This document shows positions 9,210 through 16,231 of a stretch of 64,000 bases of DNA, one piece after another. Location of the stretch: NCBI GenBank assembly GCA_001603275.1, contig LUYM01000020.1:211668-275667 (forward strand), given 5' to 3'. Numbering within the stretch: the first letter of the stretch is position 1; each line of letters starts with the position of its first letter. The translations under genes were made by a program, and so were the position numbers. This DNA is from Actinomycetales bacterium Actino_02. Lineage in GTDB: Bacteria > Actinomycetota > Actinomycetes > Propionibacteriales > Propionibacteriaceae. The notes beneath the pieces are model-generated. The model was not told where the DNA came from. It ran no database searches and saw nothing but the letters and a program-made list of their open reading frames with translations.

Positions 9210-10914
9210 GCGGTTGGCCATCGTGCTGGCAACAGTCCTTCTGGCCGGTTGCGCCTCGGTGCCGACCAGCGGCCCGGTCGCTCACCACACGCCGCAAGGG
9301 GCCAATGTGGACGGCGGAGTCCGAGTTGACCCGCTGCCGCCGTCGGATGGTGCCAGCCCGCTGCTCATCGTCGAGGGCTTCCTGCATGCAATGAGCACCT
9401 ATCAGCCCGACTATGCGGTGGCGCGGAAGTACCTGACCGAGCAGGCCAGCAAGGAGTGGCATCCCGAGGACGGGGTGCAGGTGTACGCCGACGGTGTGCC
9501 GCTCACCGACGCCGGATCCTCGGTGCGACTGATGGCTCAGCCGGTGGGACAGGTGGACGCCCGGGGGATCTACACCACCGCCGACGAGAAGGCCGACCCG
9601 ATCAGGCAGGACTTCGCCCTGGTTAAGAACGCCGAAGGCCAATGGCGGATCTCCAAGCCGCCGGTCGGCCTGCTGCTGTCCCGCTATCTGTTCTCCACCG
9701 GATTCACCGATGTGAACTTGCACTTTCTCGACGCCACCGGCTCGGTGCTGGTGCCGGACTCCCGATTCTTCGCCAGCGGTGACCAGGCCATCCAGGCGGC
9801 CGTCGAAGCCGAGTTGGACGGTCCGTCCGATTGGCTGAAGCCGGCCGTGCAGCCGATCGACACTGCGGGCGTGAGCGTCGTCTCCCTCGACCTGGATCGG
9901 ACGGGGTTGGTCAAGATCACGCTGGGTGGGATGGCCAGTTCATTGAGTGCCGCTGAGCGCCAGCGGCTGCTGGCTGAGCTGGCCTTCACCCTTTCCAGCT
10001 TCAGCCAAGTGACCGGACTCACCGTGGCCACCGATGCCGGACCCTGGCTCGACCCGGCCGGGCGGGCGGTGGTCACTACGGCCAGCTACAGCCAGCTCAG
10101 TCCCGACAACTCCGGCTCATCGGGACTGTTGTTCGCCGTTGAGGGGGAGGATCGCAAGGTTCGCCAGGTGCGCAACATCAACGACAGCAGCCAGTCGGTT
10201 GAGGTGGTGAACGGCTTGACCTCGCCGGGTGCACTGACCGCCAACGCCGCGGCCACCGAACTGGCTGCGGTGAGTGCGGACGGACGGGTGCTCGAGGTCA
10301 GTCGGATTGGTGAGACCAAGGCTCGGCAGCTGCGCACCGGCACCGAGCTGCTCCGGCCGGACTACGGACGCAATGGCGAGCTCTGGTCGGCCACGGCGGC
10401 GAGCATTCGCCAGTTGAAGGTCTTTCGCGCCGACGCCGAGGTGCCGGTGGACACGTCCGCAGTGCCGGACCTGCCGGTGGTCGCCATGCGACTCTCCCCG
10501 GACGGAGTGCGGCTGGCTCTGGTGCTGAAGGTGGGCAAGGCGACCCAAGTGGGGCTGGCTACCATCGTCCGGCAAGGGGAGAGTCTCCGGCTGGGGAGCT
10601 GGCGGCCGCTCGCTCTCGCCGCCGGTGGCGCGACGTCGGGTACAGCGAGCGATATCGGTTGGACGAATGCCACTGGTCTGGCTGTGTTGGTCACCGGGGA
10701 CTCCGGAGACTCCAGCGTGCTGAAGTCCACTGAGGATGCCGACACCGTCACCGACCTCGGCCCAGGTGACGTCGGGCCGCTGGTCCAGCTCGCGGTCGCG
10801 CCCGGGCGATCCACCTTGGCCCGTAGTGCCGAAGGCAGCGTCTATCGCTACGACGGCGAGTTTGCCTGGCCGTTGACCATGTCGTCAGTGAGTTCGCTGG
10901 CCTACTCCGGCTAG
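9193..10914 (+). CDS. lpqB: Lipoprotein LpqB (MtrAB accessory)
   Basis: Secreted lipoprotein of 573 aa that modulates MtrB in mycobacteria. The lipobox LLAGC puts the lipidated cysteine at C20. Next come a GerMN-like region (about 55-210, with VEGFLHAMSTYQPDYAVARKYL) and a beta-propeller-like C-terminal half (about 290-573). ATG 9193 has AAGGAGGGG at 9181-9188, inside the mtrB reading frame. It is the last gene of the mtrA-mtrB-lpqB operon; comF follows after 49 bp with its own possible start signals. Confidence 0.93.
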   Translation: MRSVAERLAIVLATVLLAGCASVPTSGPVAHHTPQGANVDGGVRVDPLPPSDGASPLLIVEGFLHAMSTYQPDYAVARKYLTEQASKEWHPEDGVQVYADGVPLTDAGSSVRLMAQPVGQVDARGIYTTADEKADPIRQDFALVKNAEGQWRISKPPVGLLLSRYLFSTGFTDVNLHFLDATGSVLVPDSRFFASGDQAIQAAVEAELDGPSDWLKPAVQPIDTAGVSVVSLDLDRTGLVKITLGGMASSLSAAERQRLLAELAFTLSSFSQVTGLTVATDAGPWLDPAGRAVVTTASYSQLSPDNSGSSGLLFAVEGEDRKVRQVRNINDSSQSVEVVNGLTSPGALTANAAATELAAVSADGRVLEVSRIGETKARQLRTGTELLRPDYGRNGELWSATAASIRQLKVFRADAEVPVDTSAVPDLPVVAMRLSPDGVRLALVLKVGKATQVGLATIVRQGESLRLGSWRPLALAAGGATSGTASDIGWTNATGLAVLVTGDSGDSSVLKSTEDADTVTDLGPGDVGPLVQLAVAPGRSTLARSAEGSVYRYDGEFAWPLTMSSVSSLAYSG

Positions 10915-10963
10915 GGCTGTGGACGACTGAACAGCGGTCCTTGCCGAGGCCCACTGTGCAGGT

Positions 10964-11647
10964 GTGAGCTGGCAGCAGACGGGACAGGCGGCGGCCGAAC
11001 TGGTGCTGGGTGCCACCTGCCCGGGCTGTCGGTGTTCCGGGCTCGGCCTGTGTGGCCGCTGCCTGGCCGCAATCCGCGCCACCAGGCCGTTTCGAGCCGC
11101 CGAGTTGACCGGCTTGCCACCGGTCTACGCGGCGGGCCCCTATGCCGGGGTCTTGAGGGACGTGCTGATCGCAGCCAAGGAACGCTCGGCATTGGGATTG
11201 CTGCCGATACTCGCCGAGCGGCTGGCAGCGGCGTTGGCGGCACTGCTCCTAGCCATCCCCAGCTCGCCGCTGCCGCCGGTGCAGCTGGTCAACGTTCCGA
11301 CGCTGCGAGCTCGCGCCGCCGAGCGAGGCGTCGACCACACCCGGGAGCTGACCCGGTTGGCGGCCGTGCGGCTGCGCCGGTTGGGAGTGGCGGTGACGGC
11401 GCGTCCGCTGCTGATGATCCAACGTCGGCCGCAGGACCAGTCGGAACTGACCCGTGACCAACGCTGGCGCAACCTCGAAGGGGCATTTCGGGCACGATCG
11501 GTCGGGTCGATGCCGGTCGTCCTGGTCGATGACATCGTCACGACCGGCGCCACCTTGGCTGAGGCCGTCCGAGCCTGCCAGGTGGCCGGGGGAGTTGTCT
11601 TGGGTTGTGTGACCGTGGCGGCAACAGCGAAAGGGGGCCCCTGCTGA
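10964..11647 (+). CDS. comF: ComF family phosphoribosyltransferase-like protein
   Basis: ComF-family protein of 227 aa, related to the competence protein ComFC/GntX. The N-terminus has a small zinc-ribbon (CPGC...CGRC, residues about 19-36). The phosphoribosyltransferase domain carries the PRPP-binding motif VVLVDDIVTTGAT with D189 and D190. Family roles in DNA uptake are established only in some bacteria, so the role here is open. GTG 10964 has no Shine-Dalgarno, but CACTGT lies exactly 6 nt upstream, a weaker version of the leaderless pattern. The TGA stop lies in the loop of a strong hairpin shared with the convergent glnK gene. Confidence 0.88.
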   Translation: MSWQQTGQAAAELVLGATCPGCRCSGLGLCGRCLAAIRATRPFRAAELTGLPPVYAAGPYAGVLRDVLIAAKERSALGLLPILAERLAAALAALLLAIPSSPLPPVQLVNVPTLRARAAERGVDHTRELTRLAAVRLRRLGVAVTARPLLMIQRRPQDQSELTRDQRWRNLEGAFRARSVGSMPVVLVDDIVTTGATLAEAVRACQVAGGVVLGCVTVAATAKGGPC

Positions 11648-11660
11648 GGCAGGGACCCCC
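11633..11660. terminator. Bidirectional terminator hairpin comF / glnK
   Basis: GGGGGCCCCTGC and GCAGGGACCCCC form a 12-bp stem (one mismatch) with loop TGAG, which contains the comF stop codon. On the minus strand the hairpin is followed by TTTC, so it probably stops transcription from both sides. Confidence 0.7.
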
Positions 11661-11682
11661 ATTCGGGTCGTTCGGTCGTGGA

Positions 11683-12021
11683 TCAGATGGCGGAAGAGTC
11701 GCTTTCGCCGGTCCGAACCCGAACAACGGTATCCACCGGGATAACCCAGACCTTGCCGTCGCCGACCTGGCCGGTGCGGGCGGCCTGGACGATGACACCA
11801 GTCAGCGCCTCGGCCTCCTCGTCATCGACCAGCACCTCCAGGCGAACCTTGGTGATGAAGTCGATGGTGTACTCCTCACCGCGGTAGACCTCGACGTGAC
11901 CCCGCTGACGTCCGTAGCCGGACACCTCGGAGATGGTCATTCCACCCACGCCGTGCCGAACCAGCGCCTTCTGTACGGTCTCCAGCGCCTCCGGCTGGAT
12001 GATGGCGGTTACCAGTTTCAC
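11683..12021 (-). CDS. glnK: Nitrogen regulatory protein P-II (GlnK/GlnB)
   Basis: P-II signal protein of 112 aa that senses 2-oxoglutarate and ATP/ADP and gates AmtB. It begins MKLVTAIIQP, has the T-loop segment VEVYRGEEYTIDF with the modifiable Y51, and the C-terminal GDGKVWVIPVDTVVRVRTGE. The GTG start overlaps the amtB stop by 4 bp, so both are translated from one mRNA. In many actinobacteria glnD follows glnK; here the module ends at the terminator against comF and no glnD is in the window, although Y51 is conserved. Confidence 0.96.
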   Translation of the reverse strand: MKLVTAIIQPEALETVQKALVRHGVGGMTISEVSGYGRQRGHVEVYRGEEYTIDFITKVRLEVLVDDEEAEALTGVIVQAARTGQVGDGKVWVIPVDTVVRVRTGESDSSAI

Positions 12022-13406
12022 TTCGAAGCTCCCGTCTTTTCGGCTTCAGCGAGGTCGTCCTTGGTGAGGACCAGAGTCCGCTGAACCTTGTTGGTGTAGT
12101 AGACCGGGCTCAGGTCGTAGCCGGCCTCGGAGTGCTCGGCCAGGTCGATGCCGCTGAGCTCGTCCGCCGGGCTGATCCGCCAACCGATGGTGTGCTTGAT
12201 GATCAGCGCGATGATGTAGGTCAGGATCGCGGAGTAGAGCATCACCGAGAAGGCGCCGATCGCCTGCTTGCCGAGCTGGTCGAAGCCGCCGCCGTAGAAC
12301 AGTCCGGCGACACCGGCCGCGTGAGCCTTGGTCGGGTCTTCGGCGTCGGCCACCGAGGTGGCTGCCAGCGGGCTGGCGAAGAAGCCGATCAGCAGGGTGC
12401 CGACCAGACCGCCGACCAGGTGGACGCCCACCACGTCGAGCGAGTCGTCGTAGCCGAACTTGTACTTCAGCCCGACGGCGTAGGCGCAGGCGATACCGGC
12501 CAGCAGGCCGATGGCCAGCGCACCCATGGGATCGACGGAGCCACAGGCCGGGGTGATCGCGACCAGGCCGGCCACGATGCCCGAAGCTGCACCCAGCGAG
12601 GTGGCGTGACCGTCGCGGAACTTCTCAACGATCAACCAGCCGAGCATGGCCGCCGCGGTGGCGCCCAGGGTGTTCACCCAGGCCAGGCTGGCCAGGCCGT
12701 TGGCGGCGACAGCGGAACCGGCGTTGAAGCCGAACCAGCCGAACCACAGCAGGCCGGCGCCCAGCATGACCAGCGTCATGTTGTGCGGACGCATGGGCTT
12801 GGTGCCGAAGCCGATGCGCGGGCCGAGCACCAGGGCCAGGACCAGCGCGGCAGTGCCGGCGTTGATATGGATCGCGGTGCCACCGGCGAAGTCGAGAGCG
12901 CCAACCACATTGGCGATCCAGCCGCCGACCACGGAGCCGTCCGCGCTGGAGAAGGCGAAGACCCAGTGAGCCGCCGGGAAGTAGACCAGAACACCCCAGA
13001 GCACGGTGAACAGCGTCCACGCGCCGAAGGAAGCTCGGTCGGCCACGGCGCCGGAGACCAGTGCGACGGTAATGATCGCGAAGCAGGCCTGGAAGGCGAC
13101 GAAGGCGAGGCTAGGGAGAGAGGCGTCCGGGCTGTAGGTGATGAGCCCCTGCAGGCCCGCATATTCCAGCGGGTTACCGATCAGGCCGAGACCGCCAACC
13201 GAGTTGCCGAAGGACATGCTGTAACCAAACAGGACCCAAAGCACACCGATGACGCCCATCGAGATGAAGCTCATCATCATCATGTTCAGGACGCCCTTGG
13301 CCCGGACCATGCCACCGTAGAAGAACGCGAGACCGGGGGTCATGAGCAGCACCAGAGCGGCACTGGCAAGGACCCAGGCGGTGTCGCCTGCGCTGATTTC
13401 CAACAT
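12018..13406 (-). CDS. amtB: Ammonium transporter AmtB
   Basis: Amt/MEP/Rh channel of 462 aa with about 11 transmembrane helices. Signatures include DTAWVLASAALVLLMTPGLAFFYGG at the N-terminus, HWVFAF, DFAGGTAIHINAG, the twin-histidine helices and GVHLVGGLVGTLL. It moves ammonium across the cytoplasmic membrane and is blocked by unmodified P-II. The C-terminal tail (about residues 405-462) is cytoplasmic. The promoter region contains a phased set of GTTAC-like half-sites, consistent with nitrogen control by a GlnR-type regulator. ATG 13404-13406 has AAGGA upstream on the minus strand. Confidence 0.96.
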   Translation of the reverse strand: MLEISAGDTAWVLASAALVLLMTPGLAFFYGGMVRAKGVLNMMMMSFISMGVIGVLWVLFGYSMSFGNSVGGLGLIGNPLEYAGLQGLITYSPDASLPSLAFVAFQACFAIITVALVSGAVADRASFGAWTLFTVLWGVLVYFPAAHWVFAFSSADGSVVGGWIANVVGALDFAGGTAIHINAGTAALVLALVLGPRIGFGTKPMRPHNMTLVMLGAGLLWFGWFGFNAGSAVAANGLASLAWVNTLGATAAAMLGWLIVEKFRDGHATSLGAASGIVAGLVAITPACGSVDPMGALAIGLLAGIACAYAVGLKYKFGYDDSLDVVGVHLVGGLVGTLLIGFFASPLAATSVADAEDPTKAHAAGVAGLFYGGGFDQLGKQAIGAFSVMLYSAILTYIIALIIKHTIGWRISPADELSGIDLAEHSEAGYDLSPVYYTNKVQRTLVLTKDDLAEAEKTGASK

Positions 13407-13429
13407 GGTGATGAGGGTTCCTTACCGGT

Positions 13430-13488
13430 GTTACGTGCCGATGCGGCCCGCGTTACTAACGCGTTAGCCCGTGTTACGAAGTGGTTTC
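13430..13488 (-). promoter_or_regulatory. GlnR-like operator array upstream of amtB
   Basis: Half-sites GTTAC 13430, GTTAC 13452, GTTAG 13463, GTTAC 13473 and GTTTC 13484 lie at 22, 11, 10 and 11-bp steps, so all face the same side of the helix. Read on the minus strand they are GAAAC-N6-GTAAC-N5-CTAAC-N6-GTAAC, close to the GTnAC-N6-GAAAC pattern bound by actinobacterial GlnR. Confidence 0.65.
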
Positions 13489-13551
13489 GGCGCACGGCTC
13501 AGACCCAGGAAATCCACAGCTCCGGTGCTGGCGAACCGGGGGTGGGCGAGC

Positions 13552-13557
13552 TAGGTT
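13552..13557 (+). promoter_or_regulatory. hpf promoter -10 (TAGGTT)
   Basis: TAGGTT is followed by exactly 6 nt and then an ATG, matching the leaderless pattern. CTGGCG at 13528-13533 could serve as -35 with an 18-bp spacer. Confidence 0.5.
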
Positions 13558-13563
13558 GGAGCC

Positions 13564-13602
13564 ATGGCACCACAGCCAGCACCGCACCCTTCGGGGGGTT
13601 GA
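13564..13602 (+). CDS. Putative leaderless upstream ORF of hpf
   Basis: A 12-codon frame encoding MAPQPAPHPSGG and ending in TGA at 13600-13602. It starts 6 nt after TAGGTT, so the mRNA would begin at or next to its ATG. Its codons from 13566 on form the left arm and loop of a hairpin (13566-13616). Translation is inferred, not shown. Confidence 0.35.
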   Translation: MAPQPAPHPSGG

Positions 13603-13616
13603 TCTGGCGTGGTGCC
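13566..13616 (+). promoter_or_regulatory. UUCG-capped hairpin in the hpf leader
   Basis: GGCACCAC (13566-13573) pairs with GTGGTGCC (13609-13616) and GCCAG (13575-13579) with CTGGC (13604-13608). The tip is CCC-TTCG-GGG, an extra-stable C(UUCG)G tetraloop. It has no T tract and lies 40 nt before the hpf ribosome-binding site. Confidence 0.6.
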
Positions 13617-13667
13617 TTCGTCATCTCCGCTTGTCACCCGACGAGTGGACAGACCTAGGAGGTAGAC

Positions 13668-14294
13668 ATGGACGTCCTGGTTACTGGTCGCCATTGCCAG
13701 ATTCCCGACGATTTCCGCGAGCGGGTCACTGACCGGATCGCGTCGATCGAGAAACTCAAGGACAGGGTGATTCGGGTCGAGGTTCAGGTCACTGCCTACG
13801 GTTACAAGCGTCAGCCCGATCAGGCCACCCAGGTCGAGATCACCCTGCGTGGACGCGGCCCGGTGGTCCGGGCCGAGGCGTCCGCCGACGACAAGTCCGT
13901 CGCCTTCGACCACGCGCTGGACCGGCTCAAGGCCCAGTTGCGGCGGGCGGCCGACCGGCGCAAGACCCATCGCGGTTTGCGTGGACAGGTGTCGGCGGAG
14001 GATCAGAACTTCGAGCTGGTCAACGAGCCGGTCGAGGAGCAGCGGCCCGAGATCCGCAAGATCGCCGGCCTGGAGGTGCAGGGCGACGGCCCGCTGGTGG
14101 TGCGGGAGAAGTACTTCGATGCCACTCCGCTGACCTTGGCTCAGGCCCTGGACGAGATGGAACTCGTCGGACACGACTTCTTCCTCTACGTCGATGCCGA
14201 GACCGGCGCACCGAGCGTTGTGTACCACCGCAAGGCCTACGACTACGGCGTGATTCACCTCAGCATCGAAGGAGTTACCACCGCGACTGCATGA
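13668..14294 (+). CDS. hpf: Ribosome hibernation promoting factor (long HPF)
   Basis: Long-form HPF of 208 aa that parks ribosomes as 100S dimers in stress or stationary phase. The N-terminal S30AE domain (about 1-100, MDVLVTGRHCQIPDDFRERV...) blocks the mRNA/tRNA channel. A linker follows, then the C-terminal dimerisation domain (about 145-205) with VREKYFDATPLTLAQALDEMELVGHDFFLYVDAE. ATG 13668 has AGGAGG at 13657-13662. The gene keeps the actinobacterial comF-hpf-secA neighbourhood, though here amtB-glnK and several other genes separate the three. A strong hairpin terminator follows. Confidence 0.95.
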   Translation: MDVLVTGRHCQIPDDFRERVTDRIASIEKLKDRVIRVEVQVTAYGYKRQPDQATQVEITLRGRGPVVRAEASADDKSVAFDHALDRLKAQLRRAADRRKTHRGLRGQVSAEDQNFELVNEPVEEQRPEIRKIAGLEVQGDGPLVVREKYFDATPLTLAQALDEMELVGHDFFLYVDAETGAPSVVYHRKAYDYGVIHLSIEGVTTATA

Positions 14295-14300
14295 ACCTAC

Positions 14301-14342
14301 CGGCCTCGGGGCGTCCGGTTCGCCGGCTGCGCCCCGAGGCCG
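14301..14342 (+). terminator. Hairpin terminator after hpf
   Basis: A perfect 13-bp stem (CGGCCTCGGGGCG and CGCCCCGAGGCCG) encloses a second 4-bp stem CCGG/CCGG with a TTCG loop. It starts 6 bp after the hpf stop. There is no T tract, as is usual for actinobacterial hairpin terminators. Confidence 0.75.
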
Positions 14343-14434
14343 ATCCATGTGCGTTGTCCCGGAGTCCGGTAGCCGGCGGCGCTCGGCCGCTTCCGGCCCG
14401 CTCGCCGCTCCCTTCCAGTGTCACAGGCCCCGGC

Positions 14435-14440
14435 TAGGCT
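14435..14440 (+). promoter_or_regulatory. Leaderless -10 of the YcaQ-like gene
   Basis: TAGGCT followed by 7 nt and the GTG at 14448, without a ribosome-binding site. Confidence 0.5.
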
Positions 14441-14447
14441 GCCCGCC

Positions 14448-15647
14448 GTGGCAGCGACTCTCACTTCAGCTCAGGCCCGACGGATCGCTCTGGCCGCGCA
14501 AGGCTTCGGACGCCGTCCGGACGCCGCAGTCAGCATGCGGCAGGTGCAGCAGGTGGTGAGCCGGCTGGGACAGCTCCAGATCGACTCGGTCAACGTCTGC
14601 GTTCGCGCGCACTACATGCCGCTGTTCGCCCGACTGGGTGGCTACGACCGGACGCTGCTCGATCGCGCCGGCGGTGCCGCGCCGCGCCGGGTCTTCGAGT
14701 ACTGGGGGCACGCCGCCTGCCTGATCGACGTGAACCTGCAGCCTGCGTTGCGCTGGCGAATGGACGCCAACCGGAGCCGTCCGTGGAACCAGATGCGCGA
14801 GATCTTGAGCGCACATCCTGAACTGGTGGACAAAGTGCTGGCTCAGGTCCGTGAACGTGGACCGCTGACTGCTCGCGAGATCGACCACGAAGAGGAGCGG
14901 ACGCCCGGCAGTTGGTGGAACTGGTCGGCGGCCAAGTCGGTATTGGAGTGGTTGTTCCTGATCGGTGAGCTGACCAGTGCCGGGCGCAATACCGCCTTCG
15001 AACGCCGCTACGACCTGCCGGAGCGGGTGCTGCCGAAGGTTGTGCATCAGGTAGCCACCCCGAGCGAGGAGGAAGCTCGGCTGATGCTGGCCCGGCGGGC
15101 GGCTTCGGCGCTCGGCGTGTTCGCCGAACCGTGGCTGGCCGAATACTTCTACACCGATCGGGCTCAGACTCAGGTGGCGCTGGCCGAGTTGGTGGCCGCC
15201 GGCGAAGTGGAGCCGGTCACCGTTCGCGGCTGGTCCAGCCCGGCCTACCTGTGGGCGGAGGCCGCCCGTCCGCGCCGGATCAGCGGGGACGCCCTGGTGG
15301 CCCCGTTCGATTCACTGGTCTTCGACAGGGATCGGCTGCTGGAGAGCTTCGGCGTGCACTACCGGATCGGGCTGTACACCCCGGCCGCTCAACGAGTGCA
15401 CGGCTACTACGTCTATCTGTTCGTCATGGACGAGGCGATCTCTGCTCGGGTCGACCTGAAGGCTGATCGCAAGGCCGGCCGGCTGCTGGTCCAGGCCTCC
15501 TGGCTGGAGCCGGGCTGCGACCAGGTGCAGACGGCCGCTCGGCTGGCCGCTGAACTGCGCCGATTGGCCGACTGGCTGGGGCTGGACGAAGTGGGGGTGG
15601 CGCCGCGCGGTGATCTGGCCGCGGCGCTGGCCGCGGTCAGCGGCTGA
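14448..15647 (+). CDS. YcaQ-family winged-helix protein (putative crosslink DNA glycosylase)
   Basis: Protein of 399 aa with the HTH_42/YcaQ architecture. Early features are LTSAQARRIALAAQGF, QLQIDSVNVCVRAHYMPLFARLG and the VFEYWGHAACLI segment. The family includes E. coli YcaQ and Streptomyces AlkZ-type enzymes that unhook interstrand DNA crosslinks. AlkZ-type enzymes use a QxQ catalytic motif; here residues around 33-43 read LGQLQIDS, which contains QLQ and fits. An earlier in-frame GTG (14418) would add 10 residues; 14448 was chosen from the TAGGCT-N7-GTG arrangement. Its end overlaps the convergent regulator gene by 11 bp. Confidence 0.82.
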   Translation: MAATLTSAQARRIALAAQGFGRRPDAAVSMRQVQQVVSRLGQLQIDSVNVCVRAHYMPLFARLGGYDRTLLDRAGGAAPRRVFEYWGHAACLIDVNLQPALRWRMDANRSRPWNQMREILSAHPELVDKVLAQVRERGPLTAREIDHEEERTPGSWWNWSAAKSVLEWLFLIGELTSAGRNTAFERRYDLPERVLPKVVHQVATPSEEEARLMLARRAASALGVFAEPWLAEYFYTDRAQTQVALAELVAAGEVEPVTVRGWSSPAYLWAEAARPRRISGDALVAPFDSLVFDRDRLLESFGVHYRIGLYTPAAQRVHGYYVYLFVMDEAISARVDLKADRKAGRLLVQASWLEPGCDQVQTAARLAAELRRLADWLGLDEVGVAPRGDLAAALAAVSG

Positions 15648-16167
15648 TCGGGGTCAGAATCACCAGGATCGCCTCGAGAGGAGCTTCGACGACCTGGTAG
15701 CTGTGCGGTGCGTCGCTGACCCAGCTGAGCACCTCGCCGATGCCGGCTTCCTGCTCGGCTCCGACGATGCCGGCCCGCATTCGACCATGGGTGACCACGA
15801 TGTGCTCACGCACCCCCGGACCGTGGGCGGGGGATCGGCGGACGGCGTCCGGCCCACCTTCGACCCGGAAGGTCTCGCGGACCGACTGGTCGGTGCGGTG
15901 CACGTCGATCAGTTGGTGGCTGAGGCCACCGGCCTCGATGCTGGTGCCGAGTTCCTCACCCAAGAGCGCCGAGATCGGCACCTCCAGCGGGCCGGCGAGG
16001 GCGTAGAGGGTACCCAGCGTCGGATTGCGGGTGCCTGCCTCCAGCTCGGAGAGTGACCCCTTGCCGATGCCGGCGGCGGCGGCCAATCCGGACAGCGAGA
16101 AGCCGCGCACCTGGCGCAGGGTGCGCACCCGCCGTCCCACTGCCGAGTTGAGGTCCACGTCGATCAC
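15637..16167 (-). CDS. XRE-family regulator with cupin domain (SutR-like)
   Basis: Transcription regulator of 176 aa. The N-terminal XRE helix-turn-helix is at about 8-62 (GRRVRTLRQVRGFSLSGLAAAAGIGKGSLSELEAG). The C-terminal cupin spans about 95-174 and presumably binds a small ligand. GTG 16165-16167 was chosen because TAGCCT lies 6 nt upstream on the minus strand; GTG 16171-16173, two codons earlier, is the alternative. It is divergent from the BenE transporter gene over a long palindrome. The same pairing of a XRE-cupin regulator with a BenE protein exists in E. coli (sutR/ydcN and ydcO), so control of the transporter is likely. Confidence 0.85.
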   Translation of the reverse strand: MIDVDLNSAVGRRVRTLRQVRGFSLSGLAAAAGIGKGSLSELEAGTRNPTLGTLYALAGPLEVPISALLGEELGTSIEAGGLSHQLIDVHRTDQSVRETFRVEGGPDAVRRSPAHGPGVREHIVVTHGRMRAGIVGAEQEAGIGEVLSWVSDAPHSYQVVEAPLEAILVILTPISR

Positions 16168-16173
16168 ACGCAC

Positions 16174-16179
16174 AGGCTA
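16174..16179 (-). promoter_or_regulatory. Leaderless -10 of the XRE-cupin gene
   Basis: Minus-strand TAGCCT, then 6 nt, then GTG at 16165-16167. No Shine-Dalgarno is present. Confidence 0.45.
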
Positions 16180-16185
16180 CTCTTT

Positions 16186-16219
16186 CGTTCCACATACGGA
16201 ACGTTCTGTATGTGGAACG
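16186..16219. promoter_or_regulatory. 34-bp palindromic operator between the XRE-cupin and benE genes
   Basis: Perfect 12-bp arms CGTTCCACATAC (16186-16197) and GTATGTGGAACG (16208-16219) are separated by 10 bp, which themselves contain GGAACGTTC. It fills the divergent promoter region and ends 1 bp before the benE GGAGG, so a bound repressor would block both directions. Confidence 0.75.
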
Positions 16220-16231
16220 CGGAGGATTCTG

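Noticed and set aside
12132..13658. 508-codon plus-strand open frame opposite amtB
   Set aside because: Antisense shadow of amtB with no domain signal; its extreme Gly/Asp/Gln content is typical of shadow frames.
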